NCBI RefSeq assembly: GCF_036013955.1 | Contig: NZ_CP107903.1 | Coordinates: forward strand, 8,680,001 to 8,744,000 | DNA length: 64,000 nucleotides | Direction: 5' to 3' | From: Streptomyces sp. NBC_00459 | GTDB taxonomy: Bacteria > Actinomycetota > Actinomycetes > Streptomycetales > Streptomycetaceae | Part shown: positions 16,782-25,384 of the stretch, piece by piece | Layout of the letters: every line of letters begins with the position of its first letter | Position numbering within the stretch: position 1 is the first letter of the stretch | Position numbers and translations under genes: made by a program | The notes under the pieces: generated by a model | The model's input: only the letters and a program-made list of their open reading frames with translations | The model's database searches: none | Told to the model about the DNA's origin: nothing

Positions 16782-18122
16782 TCAGGCGCTGAAGTCCTCG
16801 TCGCGGGTCTCGGGCAGGGCGAGCAGACAGCCCAGGCTGACGAGGCACAGCAGGCCGCCGTAGACGCCGAGGACCAACGGCGACTCCCAGCGCGAGGTCA
16901 GCCAGGTGGCGACGAGCGGGGCGAAGCCGCCGCCGAAGGTGAGGGCGAGGATGAAGGTCACCGAGGCCCCGGTGTAGCGCATCCGGGCCGGGAACAACTC
17001 CGGCAGGAACGCGGCCATGGGCGCGAACATCAGGCCGAACAGGACGAGCCCGATGGTGAACGCCCCGGTGATCAGTACGGGGTCACGGGTCTCCAGGGAG
17101 CCGAACATGGGCAGGGCCCACAGGGCGCTCGCCGCCGCGCCGGCCAGCATCACCGGGCGTCTGCCGATCCGGTCGGCCAGCATCGCCAGCGGCAGGATGA
17201 CGGCCACGTCGGCCGCGGCGGCGATGCTCGTGATGGTCAGCATCGTGGGCTGCGGGATACCGAGGACCGTCGGGCCGTAGGAGAGGCTGTAGACGGTCGC
17301 CAGGTAGTAGATCGAGGCACCGCCGATCGCCGCGCCCATGCCGAGGAGCAGTCGGCCGGGGTACTTCTTGACCAGGGCGCCGAGCGGGAAGCGGGGCGCC
17401 GCGGCGTCATCGGTGGGCCGTTCCTCGAAGATCGGCGACTCGGCGATCCGGGAGCGGACCCAGAGGCCGACGGCAATCAGGCCGGTGCTCAGCAGGAACG
17501 GGATGCGCCAGGCCCAGTCGGCGAAGCCGTCCTTGCCAGCGATCGCCAGCGTCGGCAGGATCACCGCGCTGGACAGCAGGAACCCGAGCGGCGGGCCGGC
17601 CTGCGGGATCGACGCGAACAGCGCGCGGCGTCCGGGAGGCGCGTGTTCCGCGGCCAGCAGCACCGCGCCGCCCCACTCGCCGCCCATGCTGACACCCTGC
17701 AGCAGGCGCAGCGCGACCAGCAGCACGGGGGCGGCGAGGCCGGCGGTCTCGTAGGTGGGCAGCAGCCCGACGCCGACGGTGGACACGCCCATCAGGAGCA
17801 GGGCGAGGAAGAGGGCACGCTTGCGGCCGACCCGGTCGCCGATGGCGCCGAACACCACCACGCCGATCGGGCGGGCCACGAACGCGGCGGCGACAGTGAG
17901 GAAGGCGGCCAGGGTGGAGACCGTGGCGTTGCCGGAGGGGAAGAAAGCCGGGCCGAGGACGAGGGCGGCGGCCGTGCCGTACACGGCGAAGTCGTAGTAC
18001 TCGATGATCGTGCCGATGAGGCTCGCGAAGGCGACCCGGGAGGCGGTGGATTTTCTGGGGGCGGTGGCCTTGCTTACCGTGCTGACGCTGCCGAGTGCGG
18101 CGTCGCTGGTGGTCTCGGACAT
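16782..18122 (-). CDS. MFS transporter, metabolite:proton symporter (MHS) family
   Basis: A protein of 446 residues with 12 expected transmembrane helices. It has the MHS-type start (ASLIGTIIEYYDFAVYGTAAALV), the MFS loop motif GAIGDRVGRKRALF after helix 2, RLLQGVSMGGEWGGAVLLAAEHAP in helix 4-5, and LADRIGRRPV after helix 8. MHS proteins (ShiA, KgtP, ProP relatives) import organic acids or betaines with protons, so uptake is more likely than export. The ATG at 18122 begins MSETTSDAA; the same leader recurs, out of context, at 35243 in front of the Liv importer. Its promoter carries a 17-bp palindrome at 18227. Confidence 0.9.
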   Translation of the reverse strand: MSETTSDAALGSVSTVSKATAPRKSTASRVAFASLIGTIIEYYDFAVYGTAAALVLGPAFFPSGNATVSTLAAFLTVAAAFVARPIGVVVFGAIGDRVGRKRALFLALLLMGVSTVGVGLLPTYETAGLAAPVLLVALRLLQGVSMGGEWGGAVLLAAEHAPPGRRALFASIPQAGPPLGFLLSSAVILPTLAIAGKDGFADWAWRIPFLLSTGLIAVGLWVRSRIAESPIFEERPTDDAAAPRFPLGALVKKYPGRLLLGMGAAIGGASIYYLATVYSLSYGPTVLGIPQPTMLTITSIAAAADVAVILPLAMLADRIGRRPVMLAGAAASALWALPMFGSLETRDPVLITGAFTIGLVLFGLMFAPMAAFLPELFPARMRYTGASVTFILALTFGGGFAPLVATWLTSRWESPLVLGVYGGLLCLVSLGCLLALPETRDEDFSA

Positions 18123-18226
18123 GGAGCGGCTCGCTTCCAAGCCAGGCCCGGATCTGGGGTGACCCAGGACACACGGGGGGACTGAGCGGGAACTGTAGTA
18201 CTGCGTCAACCGGGCGAAGTGCCCAT

Positions 18227-18243
18227 GTGCCGTCCTGCGGCAC
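18227..18243. promoter_or_regulatory. 17-bp operator copy 3 (MHS transporter promoter)
   Basis: GTGCCGTCCTGCGGCAC, 6-bp perfect arms, 105 bases upstream of the transporter start. From here to the start codon the sequence parallels that between the copy at 35351 and the leader ORF at 35243 (shared CTACAGT, CGCTCAGTCCCCC and GTGTGTCCTGG blocks on the minus strand). Confidence 0.8.
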
Positions 18244-18319
18244 AACACAACGGGCACACCCGCGCCCCCACCCTCAGGGCATGGAATGGCCCAGTTCAGC
18301 GGCGTTCCGGAGCGCGTAA

Positions 18320-18351
18320 GGGCCCATGCGTGATGTGGAACGCATGGGCCC
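18320..18351. terminator. Hairpin terminator downstream of the antiporter gene
   Basis: Arms 18320-18331 (GGGCCCATGCGT) and 18340-18351 are perfectly complementary over 12 bp with an 8-base loop. It lies 60-90 bases after the stop of the minus-strand antiporter and before the MHS transporter promoter, so it probably insulates the two units. Confidence 0.75.
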
Positions 18352-18410
18352 ATGAGGAGACACAGGACAGCGTGGTGACGACGCCTTCGCGGTGCGTACG
18401 CGACCTCGCG

Positions 18411-19754
18411 TCAGGCACCTTTCTCTGTGGTCTTCGCGGCCTTCGTGCTCTTCGCGGGAACCTGCAGTGGCCTGAACTCCTCGTGGAACCCGAGGCGTTG
18501 AAGCAACGGTCCCGTCATGAACGTGGTGGCCAGTGCCATGACGACCATGGCACTGAACATGCGGGTGTCCAGCACTCCGAGCGACAGACCCACGTTCAGG
18601 ATGACCAGCTCCGTGAGCCCTCGGGCGTTGAGCAGCACGCCGAGCGTCGCCGACTCGGCCCGCGAGGCGCCGGAAAGGCGTGCGGCACCGGAGGCCCCGA
18701 CGAACTTCCCCACGCACGCCACCAGGACGACGGCGACGGTCATCATCACACCGTGCCCACCGAGCCCACCGAGGTCCACCGACAGCCCGGTCACGGTGAA
18801 GAAGACCGGCAGCAGGAAGAGACTGGTCTGCTCGATGCGCTCGGCGACCTGAGGGGCCTGCGCCTCGATGTGGCCGCGGGGCACCGCGGCACCGAAGGCG
18901 AAGGCACCGAAGACCGCGTGCAGACCGATCTCGTTGGTCGCCCAGGCGGACACCAGCAGGCCGGTGACGAGGACGGTGTGGATGAGGGAGCTGCTGGCCG
19001 CCCACGGCCGCTCCGGAGCCATCAGCCAACGCAGTCCCGGGCGCACGGCGTACAGGAGGACGACCAGGAACAGCCCTGACTCCAGCACCATCTGTGCCAG
19101 TGGCCACAGTCCGCTCGCGCTGGCGATGACCACGATCACGGCCAGTACGCACCAGGCGATGAAGTCCTCGATGGCGGCGCAGGTGAGCGCCATGGCGCCG
19201 ATCCGGCTGCGTTGCATACCGCCTTCGGTGATGATCCGGGCCAGAACCGGGAACGCGGTGATCGACATCGCCGCCCCGAGGAAGAGCGCGGGGGCGAGCA
19301 CACCGTCGGTGCTGAGCTGCGACTTGTCGTACCAGGGGAACAGCAGAAGGGCGAGCCCGGCTCCCAGCGCGAACGGCAGCGTCACGGAACTGAGCGAGAC
19401 CCAGACGACCCGGCGGCCGGCCCCCCGGAGACGGGCGAAGTCCAGTTCGTAGCCGATACCGAACATGAACAGGACCAGTCCGAGCTGAGAGAGCGCCTGA
19501 AGGATCGGCCGCGCGTCCGCCGGGAACAACGCTCCGACGGGGTCCCCCGGCAGGAGGCCCAGCAGGCTCGGTCCCAGGGCGATACCAGCGACAATCTCCC
19601 CCATCACCAGAGGCTGCCGAATGCGCCTGGCCAGCCGGGCGAAGAGGAATGCCACGGTGAGGATCACGGCAAGTCCCGCGAGCATCTGTCCGGTCAGGAC
19701 ATCGGCGGAGCTGGCGGCGACCGAAGAGTGGTCCAAGGTGATCACTTCTCCCAT
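18411..19754 (-). CDS. Monovalent cation:proton antiporter, CPA2/KefB-type membrane domain
   Basis: A protein of about 447 residues with 12-13 hydrophobic helices. Typical CPA2 blocks are QPLVMGEIVAGIALGPSLLG near residue 45, ILQALSQLGLVLFMFGIGYELDF near 90, AMSITAFPVLARII near 155, IGLHAVFGAFAFGAAVP near 275, and LNARGLTELVILNVGLSLG near 395. No TrkA-N/RCK domain follows; the tail is short and basic (KSTKAAKTTEKGA). Such proteins exchange Na+ or K+ for protons. It is downstream of the halogenase-like gene in the same direction, separated by a strong palindromic terminator. Similar antiporters occur in or beside antibiotic clusters, where they may support homeostasis or export. Start uncertain (ATG 19754, weak ribosome site). 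Confidence 0.85.
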   Translation of the reverse strand: MGEVITLDHSSVAASSADVLTGQMLAGLAVILTVAFLFARLARRIRQPLVMGEIVAGIALGPSLLGLLPGDPVGALFPADARPILQALSQLGLVLFMFGIGYELDFARLRGAGRRVVWVSLSSVTLPFALGAGLALLLFPWYDKSQLSTDGVLAPALFLGAAMSITAFPVLARIITEGGMQRSRIGAMALTCAAIEDFIAWCVLAVIVVIASASGLWPLAQMVLESGLFLVVLLYAVRPGLRWLMAPERPWAASSSLIHTVLVTGLLVSAWATNEIGLHAVFGAFAFGAAVPRGHIEAQAPQVAERIEQTSLFLLPVFFTVTGLSVDLGGLGGHGVMMTVAVVLVACVGKFVGASGAARLSGASRAESATLGVLLNARGLTELVILNVGLSLGVLDTRMFSAMVVMALATTFMTGPLLQRLGFHEEFRPLQVPAKSTKAAKTTEKGA

Positions 19755-19833
19755 GCGGAAGGTGCGTTGGCGGTTGTGGCAGGCCCGGCGGGCGCCGACG
19801 GGAGGTTGCGCGGGGCGGCCCTGGCGCACGGGC

Positions 19834-19873
19834 CCGAGCCCGGCCGGCCGCAGCTGCGGCCGGCCGGGCTCGG
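19834..19873. terminator. 40-bp perfect palindrome, terminator of the halogenase-like gene
   Basis: A perfect self-complementary sequence of 40 bases centred on CAGCTG with repeated CCGG blocks, starting 12 bases after the stop of the minus-strand halogenase-like gene. As RNA it would fold into an extremely stable GC hairpin, so termination is the simplest function. It also separates the flavoprotein gene from the antiporter. Confidence 0.75.
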
Positions 19874-19884
19874 CGTGGAGGTGC

Positions 19885-21624
19885 TCAGCCGGCGCTCTGC
19901 TTGACCCGCTCAGGACTCTTCTTGAGGGTGATCCAGAGGTCGTTGACCGGATTCTCCTGAGAGTCCTCGTGGTAGATCTCGGCCAGGCGCATCAGCGACG
20001 CGTCGCTCTCCCACAGCTTGACCTGCTGCTGCACCGCCTCGTTCGCCGGCCGGGCCTTGCACTCCGCGACGACCGTGCTGACGAGGTGGCCCGTCATCCG
20101 CTCCATGAAGCGCACGTTGGCGGCGAACCGGCCTTCCATTTCCTGGTCCGACAAACTGTCGGTCATGCCGACGTGCAGTTGCCGCATGAAGTCGAGGTCG
20201 TAGTAGCGCACGAACGGGTCCGTTTCGCTCGCCTGGTCGATGCCGTGCCACTCCCGGAGGAAGTCCTGGGCCTGCTTGGTGACCTCGTGGTAGCGGGCCA
20301 GATCGGCGGCCATCCGCGGGAACTCGGCCAGACGGCGGAACACGTCGTGGAAGTACAGCCAGCCAGGGCCCGCCCAGTAGCGGGTCGTGTCCCAGATGAT
20401 CTTCGACATCATGATCCTGGCATTGCCCATCAGCGGGTACTGCCCCTCGAAGATCCGCAGCCAGTCCTGGAAGACGGCGAGATACGTGCGGTTGTGGATC
20501 GCCGCGCGTTCCTCGACGTCCTCCCCGTCCAGGGCGCGGGTGACGAGATCGGTGATCAGCCCGTTGCCGATGGCGATCATGTCCAGGCCGGGCGAGTACA
20601 GCGGGTCGAGGAAGACTCCGGCCTCACCGGTCAGACACCACCGGTCGCCGGACATGACCTGCTCGCAGCCGTAGGCGTAGTTCTTCATGACGCGGAAGTC
20701 CTGGAGCTGGTCACGATGCTGCTCGACCACGCGGGCGCACTCCGGCTCGTTCTCGCGCAGCCAGTCCATGGCCTTCTCGAAGCGGTTCATGGTGGAGAAC
20801 GGGTGCATGTCCGCATCGGTGACGATGCCGAAGCTGATCGAGTCGGAGGCCAGCCGGATCAGCCAGACCCAGTATCCGGGACCCATCAGGTGGTTGGTGG
20901 ACAACTCGCGGTCGCTGTACGGGACTTCGTGGTCGATACGGCCGTGCCAACCAGGTTCGTCCGACCACTTGTCGATGTCGATGGGGTGGCCGATGCGGAA
21001 CCAGACCGCGTTGGCGCGATGCCCCACCTTCCTGGCCAGCCCGAGCTGACGCTTGATCACCGACGACCGGCCCGTGGCGTCCACCACCCAACGGGCCTCG
21101 ATCCGGCGTTCGACGCCGTCGTCGGAGACCAGGCTCAGCCGATGGTGGTCCTGGTCCGGTTGCAGCACCAGTTCCTGCGTCCTCCAGCCGGAAAGGAACG
21201 TCACGTCGATCGCCTGCGCTTCCTCCCCCAGCGCGTTCTCCAGCCGTCCCCGGTCGAGCTGATAGCTGATGACGCTGTGGGGCGGGAAGGCGGAGTGCCC
21301 GATCTCCGGCCGGCATGTGATGTCGTTGTTGCTGTCGTCACTGAAGAACATGCGTATGCCGAACTTCTTGAGCTGGTGCCGCTCCAGGTGATCCTCCAGC
21401 CCCAGCACGTTGCGCAGATAGCGTCCGCCGATCTCGACCGTCGATTCGCCCACCTTGTGCGCCGCCTCGGGCACCGGATGCTGCTGCTTCTCGACCACCA
21501 GGATGCTGGTGTCCGGGCGGGCCTGCTTCAGTTGAAGCGCCAGCGTCAGGCCGGCCAGACCGCCGCCCATGATCACCACGTCGTACACATCAGGCTGCTG
21601 TTCCACGCTGTGCGACATGCTCAT
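19885..21624 (-). CDS. FAD-dependent oxidoreductase of the flavin-dependent (tryptophan) halogenase family
   Basis: A protein of 579 residues. An N-terminal FAD motif, VVIMGGGLAGLTLALQL (residues 17-33), is followed by KVGESTVE (57-64), equivalent to GVGEATIP of halogenases, and by LKKFGIRMFF (85-94), where a Lys aligns with the catalytic Lys79 of PrnA in my hand alignment. The halogenase signature WxWxIP appears as WVWLIR (252-257), so the final Pro is Arg. A second flavin motif, GEAGVFLDPLYSPGLDMIAIGNGL, is present. The C-terminal 200 residues are a long helical extension. It could halogenate an aromatic or carrier-bound substrate with reduced flavin, but the altered signature leaves an ordinary oxygenase/oxidase possible. 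ATG 21624 has AGGAGGA upstream; a 17-bp palindrome lies further up. Confidence 0.8.
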   Translation of the reverse strand: MSMSHSVEQQPDVYDVVIMGGGLAGLTLALQLKQARPDTSILVVEKQQHPVPEAAHKVGESTVEIGGRYLRNVLGLEDHLERHQLKKFGIRMFFSDDSNNDITCRPEIGHSAFPPHSVISYQLDRGRLENALGEEAQAIDVTFLSGWRTQELVLQPDQDHHRLSLVSDDGVERRIEARWVVDATGRSSVIKRQLGLARKVGHRANAVWFRIGHPIDIDKWSDEPGWHGRIDHEVPYSDRELSTNHLMGPGYWVWLIRLASDSISFGIVTDADMHPFSTMNRFEKAMDWLRENEPECARVVEQHRDQLQDFRVMKNYAYGCEQVMSGDRWCLTGEAGVFLDPLYSPGLDMIAIGNGLITDLVTRALDGEDVEERAAIHNRTYLAVFQDWLRIFEGQYPLMGNARIMMSKIIWDTTRYWAGPGWLYFHDVFRRLAEFPRMAADLARYHEVTKQAQDFLREWHGIDQASETDPFVRYYDLDFMRQLHVGMTDSLSDQEMEGRFAANVRFMERMTGHLVSTVVAECKARPANEAVQQQVKLWESDASLMRLAEIYHEDSQENPVNDLWITLKKSPERVKQSAG

Positions 21625-21869
21625 GTTGTGTCCTCCTGCTCCTGGGATTCCTGCTGCCCGAGAGGCCCCGCTGCTGCCGATCGGAGTGGACTCGCCGTTC
21701 CTCGGGAAACCGCGACCAGGCCGGTCGCCGCTTCTGTGCGGATCGATGGGGGGGAGCCGAACAGGGGGTAGGGGGCGGCGAAGACGCCGGGCCGTGGGGG
21801 GAGCCACGGCTGACCGGCTTGCCGAGCCGAACCAGGAGATGACCTGGAACACTTGAATGTCACCCCGCC

Positions 21870-21886
21870 GTGCCGCAGAGCGGCAC
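21870..21886. promoter_or_regulatory. 17-bp operator copy 4 (halogenase-like gene/thioesterase)
   Basis: GTGCCGCAGAGCGGCAC, 7-bp perfect arms around AGA, between the minus-strand flavoprotein gene (start 21624) and the plus-strand thioesterase. Its minus-strand downstream sequence matches that of the PKS promoter copy at 14754. Confidence 0.8.
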
Positions 21887-21964
21887 AACAGAGGGCGAGC
21901 GCTGGCTGGCAAGAGCACTCTTGGACTGAGAGATCCCGGAGGAGACCCGGGGAGGTCACCGGAG

Positions 21965-22738
21965 TTGCCCCAAGGAGGGATCCTCCTGTCCACCGCATCC
22001 CGTACCAGGCACCTCTGGTGGTCCCCACTCGGTCATCGGCTGGCTCGGACGGCCCGAGCCAGGCTGCTGGTGCTTCCCCACGCCGGTGCCGGCCCCGGCT
22101 CACTGCGTGCCGCGCTCACCTCGGTACCCGGTGACGTCGAGGTCCTCGGGCTCTGCCTGCCCGGACGCGAGCGCCGCTACGACGAGCCGATCGGCTGCAC
22201 ACTCGGTGACGTGCTGGACAGCTTCCGCACCGAGATCCTCGACCTGGCGCCGCTGCCCACAGTGATCGTCGGACACAGCCTCGGCGCTCTGCTCGCCGCC
22301 CGGATCGCACAGCTGCTGGACGAGGGCTGCCGGGCGCTGGTGGTCAGCGGGCAGATCCCCGGGGGCGCCGTGCGCACCCGGGAGGCGCGCACGGCGGAGG
22401 AACTGCTCCAGGTGGTCAACGCGGGGGAAGGGACCTCCGACCAGGTACTGAGGGACCACCGGATGCGGCAGCGCCTTCTCGACGTGCTGGACGCGGACCT
22501 GCGGCTCAGCCGGGAGGCCGCGGACCTCGCCTCGGTCCGCGTCACCGTACCGGTGTACGTCCTCGGCGGTCGCTCCGACCGTCTGGTCCCTGCAGACCTC
22601 CTGCCGGCCTGGGCCGAACACACCACCGGTGAATGCCGGGTCGAGCTGCTGGACGGAGGCCACTTCGCCCTGCTCGCACCGGACAACCGGCAGTCCGTGG
22701 ACCGCGTCCTGCGGACGGCACTGCGACCGGCTCCCTGA
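21965..22738 (+). CDS. Type II thioesterase (alpha/beta hydrolase)
   Basis: About 257 residues. The core is that of a discrete editing thioesterase: RLLVLPHAGAGPGSLR at the start, VLGLCLPGRERR, nucleophile GHSLGALLAARIA (Ser near residue 104), Asp in LGGRSDRLVPADLL and His in LDGGHFALL. Such enzymes remove stalled or wrongly primed acyl groups from PKS carriers. Because this PKS has no thioesterase domain, it might also release the product. I chose the TTG at 21965 (GGGGAGG nine bases upstream). An ATG at 21857 in the same frame would place the 17-bp palindrome inside the coding region and add 36 residues that look non-coding. Confidence 0.88.
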   Translation: MPQGGILLSTASRTRHLWWSPLGHRLARTARARLLVLPHAGAGPGSLRAALTSVPGDVEVLGLCLPGRERRYDEPIGCTLGDVLDSFRTEILDLAPLPTVIVGHSLGALLAARIAQLLDEGCRALVVSGQIPGGAVRTREARTAEELLQVVNAGEGTSDQVLRDHRMRQRLLDVLDADLRLSREAADLASVRVTVPVYVLGGRSDRLVPADLLPAWAEHTTGECRVELLDGGHFALLAPDNRQSVDRVLRTALRPAP

Positions 22739-22807
22739 TCGACCGCGTACGCGTCGGCGTCCGGTGAGCCCCGGGAGTCGCCGTCGCCGAAGCTGTGACG
22801 TGCAGCC

Positions 22808-22824
22808 GTGCCGCCCACTGGCAC
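22808..22824. promoter_or_regulatory. 17-bp operator copy 5 (LuxE-like gene promoter)
   Basis: GTGCCGCCCACTGGCAC, 5-bp outer arms, 84 bases before the ligase start at 22908. The following 70 bases (CTGGAATG, GCACCGAGCG, CCCGCAGGAG blocks) closely match those following the copy at 38484. Confidence 0.75.
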
Positions 22825-22907
22825 ACGCCCTTCCCGAAACGCCCCCTCCGCACTGGAATGACGGCACCGAGCGTCGCCCGCAGGAGCAGCGAGACACCGG
22901 AGGCAAC

Positions 22908-24005
22908 ATGGTCGACGACCTCGACACCGTTCTCGACACGCCGATCGGGGACAGCCCTGACCCGGGCGAGTTCATCAGGGCGGCGATGCGATGGCACTTC
23001 GCCCCCGGGACCGGGTCCCCGTTCTGGCTGGCTCGGGCGAGGACACTCGACTTCGACCCGCTGACCGACGTGAAGACGGTCGATGATCTCGCGCTGTTCC
23101 CGAACGTGTGCGACGAACTGCGCGACGTACGCGCCGAGGACCTCGTTCCACGCGGGTACGGCGAGAACCCGGACGTCTGCGGGTTCTTCGAGAGCGGCGG
23201 CACCACCGGCCGGCCCAAGCGAGTGGTTGTCCTGCGGGACTGGTTCGTCAGGTCACAGGAATGGATCAGCAGGAGCCTGGACGCGCACGGTGTGCCGAGG
23301 GGCGTGAACTGGCTGACGCTGCTCCCCAGCGGGCCGCACATGGCCGGCTACGCGTATCCCCAGCTCGCGAGGGACCGTGGCGGCCACGGGTTCTCGATAG
23401 ACATGGACCCGCGCTGGGCCAAGCGACTCGTCTCCTCCGGCCGCGCCGAGGACGCCCGCGCCTACGCCGACCATCTGCTCGGGCAGGCCCGGTACCTGTT
23501 ACGCAGTCAGGATGTGGGCCTGCTCGCCATCACGCCGCCGGTGCTCGAACGCCTCGCCGCTGACGACGAGTTGACCGATCTGGTGCGGAAGAAGGTCAAG
23601 GCGATCATCTGGGTCGGCACACACATGGACGCCAGCACCCGTGACCTGCTCGGGAGTGAGGTCTTTCCCGGCCTCGCGCTCATCGGCTTCTTCGGCAGCA
23701 CGATGATGATGCACAGCTGCAGCCAGCGGGTCACCGAGGACGCCGGTGAACTCGTCTTCGACCCGCCGTCGCCGTACATCACCTTCCGGGTCGTCGCCCC
23801 GGACAGCCGGAAGCAGGTCGACCACGGCGCCCGTGGCCAGGTGGTCGTCAGCCACGTCAGCCGGAGCTTCCTGCTGCCCAACAACCTCGACCGCGACGAG
23901 GCCACCCGTGTACCGGGGCTGCCGGGACAGGTGGGCGATTCCCTGGCGGATGTGACTCCGGTCCAGGTCTTCGACGGCGAAGCCGTGATCGAGGGAGTCT
24001 ATTAG
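22908..24005 (+). CDS. LuxE-like/AMP-binding acyl-protein synthetase or carboxylate ligase
   Basis: A protein of 365 residues. It has a short-form AMP-binding motif, FFESGGTTGRPKRV (about residues 96-109), and the late segment LIGFFGSTMMMHS where adenylate formers have YGSTE. It lacks the C-terminal lid of acyl-CoA synthetases, as do LuxE and phenazine/PaaK-like short ligases. The next gene, overlapping by one base (TAGTG), is a LuxC-like reductase, and the pair reproduces the LuxE/LuxC logic: activate a carboxylic acid as acyl-AMP, then pass it to the reductase. ATG 22908 has GGAGG five bases upstream. The substrate could be an aromatic acid or the PKS-derived 2-methyl-enoic acid. A 17-bp palindrome is in its promoter. 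Confidence 0.75.
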   Translation: MVDDLDTVLDTPIGDSPDPGEFIRAAMRWHFAPGTGSPFWLARARTLDFDPLTDVKTVDDLALFPNVCDELRDVRAEDLVPRGYGENPDVCGFFESGGTTGRPKRVVVLRDWFVRSQEWISRSLDAHGVPRGVNWLTLLPSGPHMAGYAYPQLARDRGGHGFSIDMDPRWAKRLVSSGRAEDARAYADHLLGQARYLLRSQDVGLLAITPPVLERLAADDELTDLVRKKVKAIIWVGTHMDASTRDLLGSEVFPGLALIGFFGSTMMMHSCSQRVTEDAGELVFDPPSPYITFRVVAPDSRKQVDHGARGQVVVSHVSRSFLLPNNLDRDEATRVPGLPGQVGDSLADVTPVQVFDGEAVIEGVY

Positions 24006-25384
24006 TGAGCGGCACGAGCGACATCGTCCGGCTCGACGCACTGGGCCCCGGCGGCGCGTACCGGTCGAGGAACATCCAGACCGTCAACGACATCCGTGGG
24101 GAGCCGTTCGCCGAACTGAGCCTGGTTCCCCCGCTGTTCGTCGCCAGGACGATGTCGGCGCTGCGCAAGGCCGACCCGCTGACGCTCGAACAGCGCCTGG
24201 ACGCCGTCGCCAGGGCCGGCCGGGCCTTCGCCACCGGAACCGTCGGCGGACTGTCCGCCGAGGACTACCAGCACGCCGTGTGCCGGGTCTCGGGCCTGCC
24301 CTGGGTCACGACGGAGAAGGCCATCGAGCACACCCTGCGGTACACGGAACGCGCGTACCTCAGCTCCCAGCAGGCCCGTCCCGCCGGGGCGGTCAACGAC
24401 TGGCGCCACCCGCGCACCCGGAACGGCAGTGGCGTGTGGGTCCGTCGCGGTGAGGTGTTCGCCGTCCACGCGCCTGGCAACACACCGAGCGCCCACACCC
24501 TGTGGCTGCAGTCGCTCGTTCTCGGCTACCGGGTGGCGGTGCGGCCGTCGAGCCGCGAACCGTTCAGCCCGCACCGGTGGATCACTGCTCTGCGCGACGC
24601 CGGCTTCGGCGCCGACCAGGTCGCCCTGCTGCCGACCGACCACGCCACGGCCGACGAGGTCGTACGGGGCGCGGACCTGGCGATGGTGTACGGCGACGAC
24701 GAGGTGGTCCGCAAGTACTCCTCGATGGCGACGGTGCTGCCGCAGGGTCCGGGGCGGTCGAAGTTCCTCATCACCAAGGACGCCGACTGGACGTCCCATC
24801 TGGACACCGTCGTCTCCTCGGTCAGTGCGCACGGCGGGGCCGCGTGCGTCAACACCACCGCCGTGTTCGTCGAGGGAGACCCGGCCCCGCTGGCACGGGC
24901 GCTCGCCGAGCGGCTCTCCGTACTGCCCAGCCTGCCGCCGCAGGACCCCAAGGCGGTGCTGCCCGTGCAACCGCTCGACAGTGCCCGCCGGATCGAGCGA
25001 CACCTGCTGGCCACGGCCGCCGGAACCACCCCGTGGCTGGGCGGCGACGGGATCGTCGACGACCTCGGGGACGGCACGGCGGTACTCCGTCCCGCCGTGC
25101 ACCAGGTATCCCGTCCCGATGCCCCGCAGACCGGCGTCGAGTTGCCCTTCCCCTGTGTGTGGGTGGCGCCGTGGAGCCCGGAGGCCGGGGTCGGGCCGCT
25201 CAAGGACACCGTGGTGCTCACCGCCGTCACCGACGACGAGACGCTGGTGGACCGGCTCGTCAACGAGCCCGGCATCGCCAACCTCTACCTCGGTGACCAC
25301 CCGACGCACTGGCTCGCCCCCGGCGTCCCGCACGACGACTACCTCGAATCGTTCCTGATGCGCACGAAGGCCTGCGTCCGCTGA
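24005..25384 (+). CDS. LuxC-like acyl-CoA/acyl-enzyme reductase (aldehyde dehydrogenase superfamily)
   Basis: A protein of 459 residues with an aldehyde-dehydrogenase fold. Helpful blocks are FAVHAPGNTPSAHTLWLQSL (about residues 158-177), characteristic of LuxC, and the catalytic Cys281 in HGGAACVNTTAVF. LuxC-family proteins reduce acyl-thioesters, or acyl groups received from LuxE, to aldehydes with NADPH. The GTG start overlaps the stop of the LuxE-like ligase, so the two are certainly co-translated. The aldehyde could be the substrate of the HisC-like aminotransferase in the same region; that connection is inference. The gene ends directly against the convergent symporter gene. Confidence 0.8.
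   Translation: MSGTSDIVRLDALGPGGAYRSRNIQTVNDIRGEPFAELSLVPPLFVARTMSALRKADPLTLEQRLDAVARAGRAFATGTVGGLSAEDYQHAVCRVSGLPWVTTEKAIEHTLRYTERAYLSSQQARPAGAVNDWRHPRTRNGSGVWVRRGEVFAVHAPGNTPSAHTLWLQSLVLGYRVAVRPSSREPFSPHRWITALRDAGFGADQVALLPTDHATADEVVRGADLAMVYGDDEVVRKYSSMATVLPQGPGRSKFLITKDADWTSHLDTVVSSVSAHGGAACVNTTAVFVEGDPAPLARALAERLSVLPSLPPQDPKAVLPVQPLDSARRIERHLLATAAGTTPWLGGDGIVDDLGDGTAVLRPAVHQVSRPDAPQTGVELPFPCVWVAPWSPEAGVGPLKDTVVLTAVTDDETLVDRLVNEPGIANLYLGDHPTHWLAPGVPHDDYLESFLMRTKACVR

Noticed and set aside
16656..18185. 509-residue plus-strand frame rich in Gln, Glu, Gly and Arg
   Set aside because: Mirror image of the hydrophobic MHS transporter on the minus strand; this composition is the expected antisense of membrane helices.
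21857..21964. ATG at 21857 as thioesterase start
   Set aside because: It would put the 17-bp operator at 21870-21886 inside the gene, and the extra residues do not resemble the family; the TTG at 21965 has a better ribosome site.
22100..23341. 413-residue minus-strand frame
   Set aside because: Antisense to the thioesterase and LuxE-like genes and spanning their promoter; no domain.
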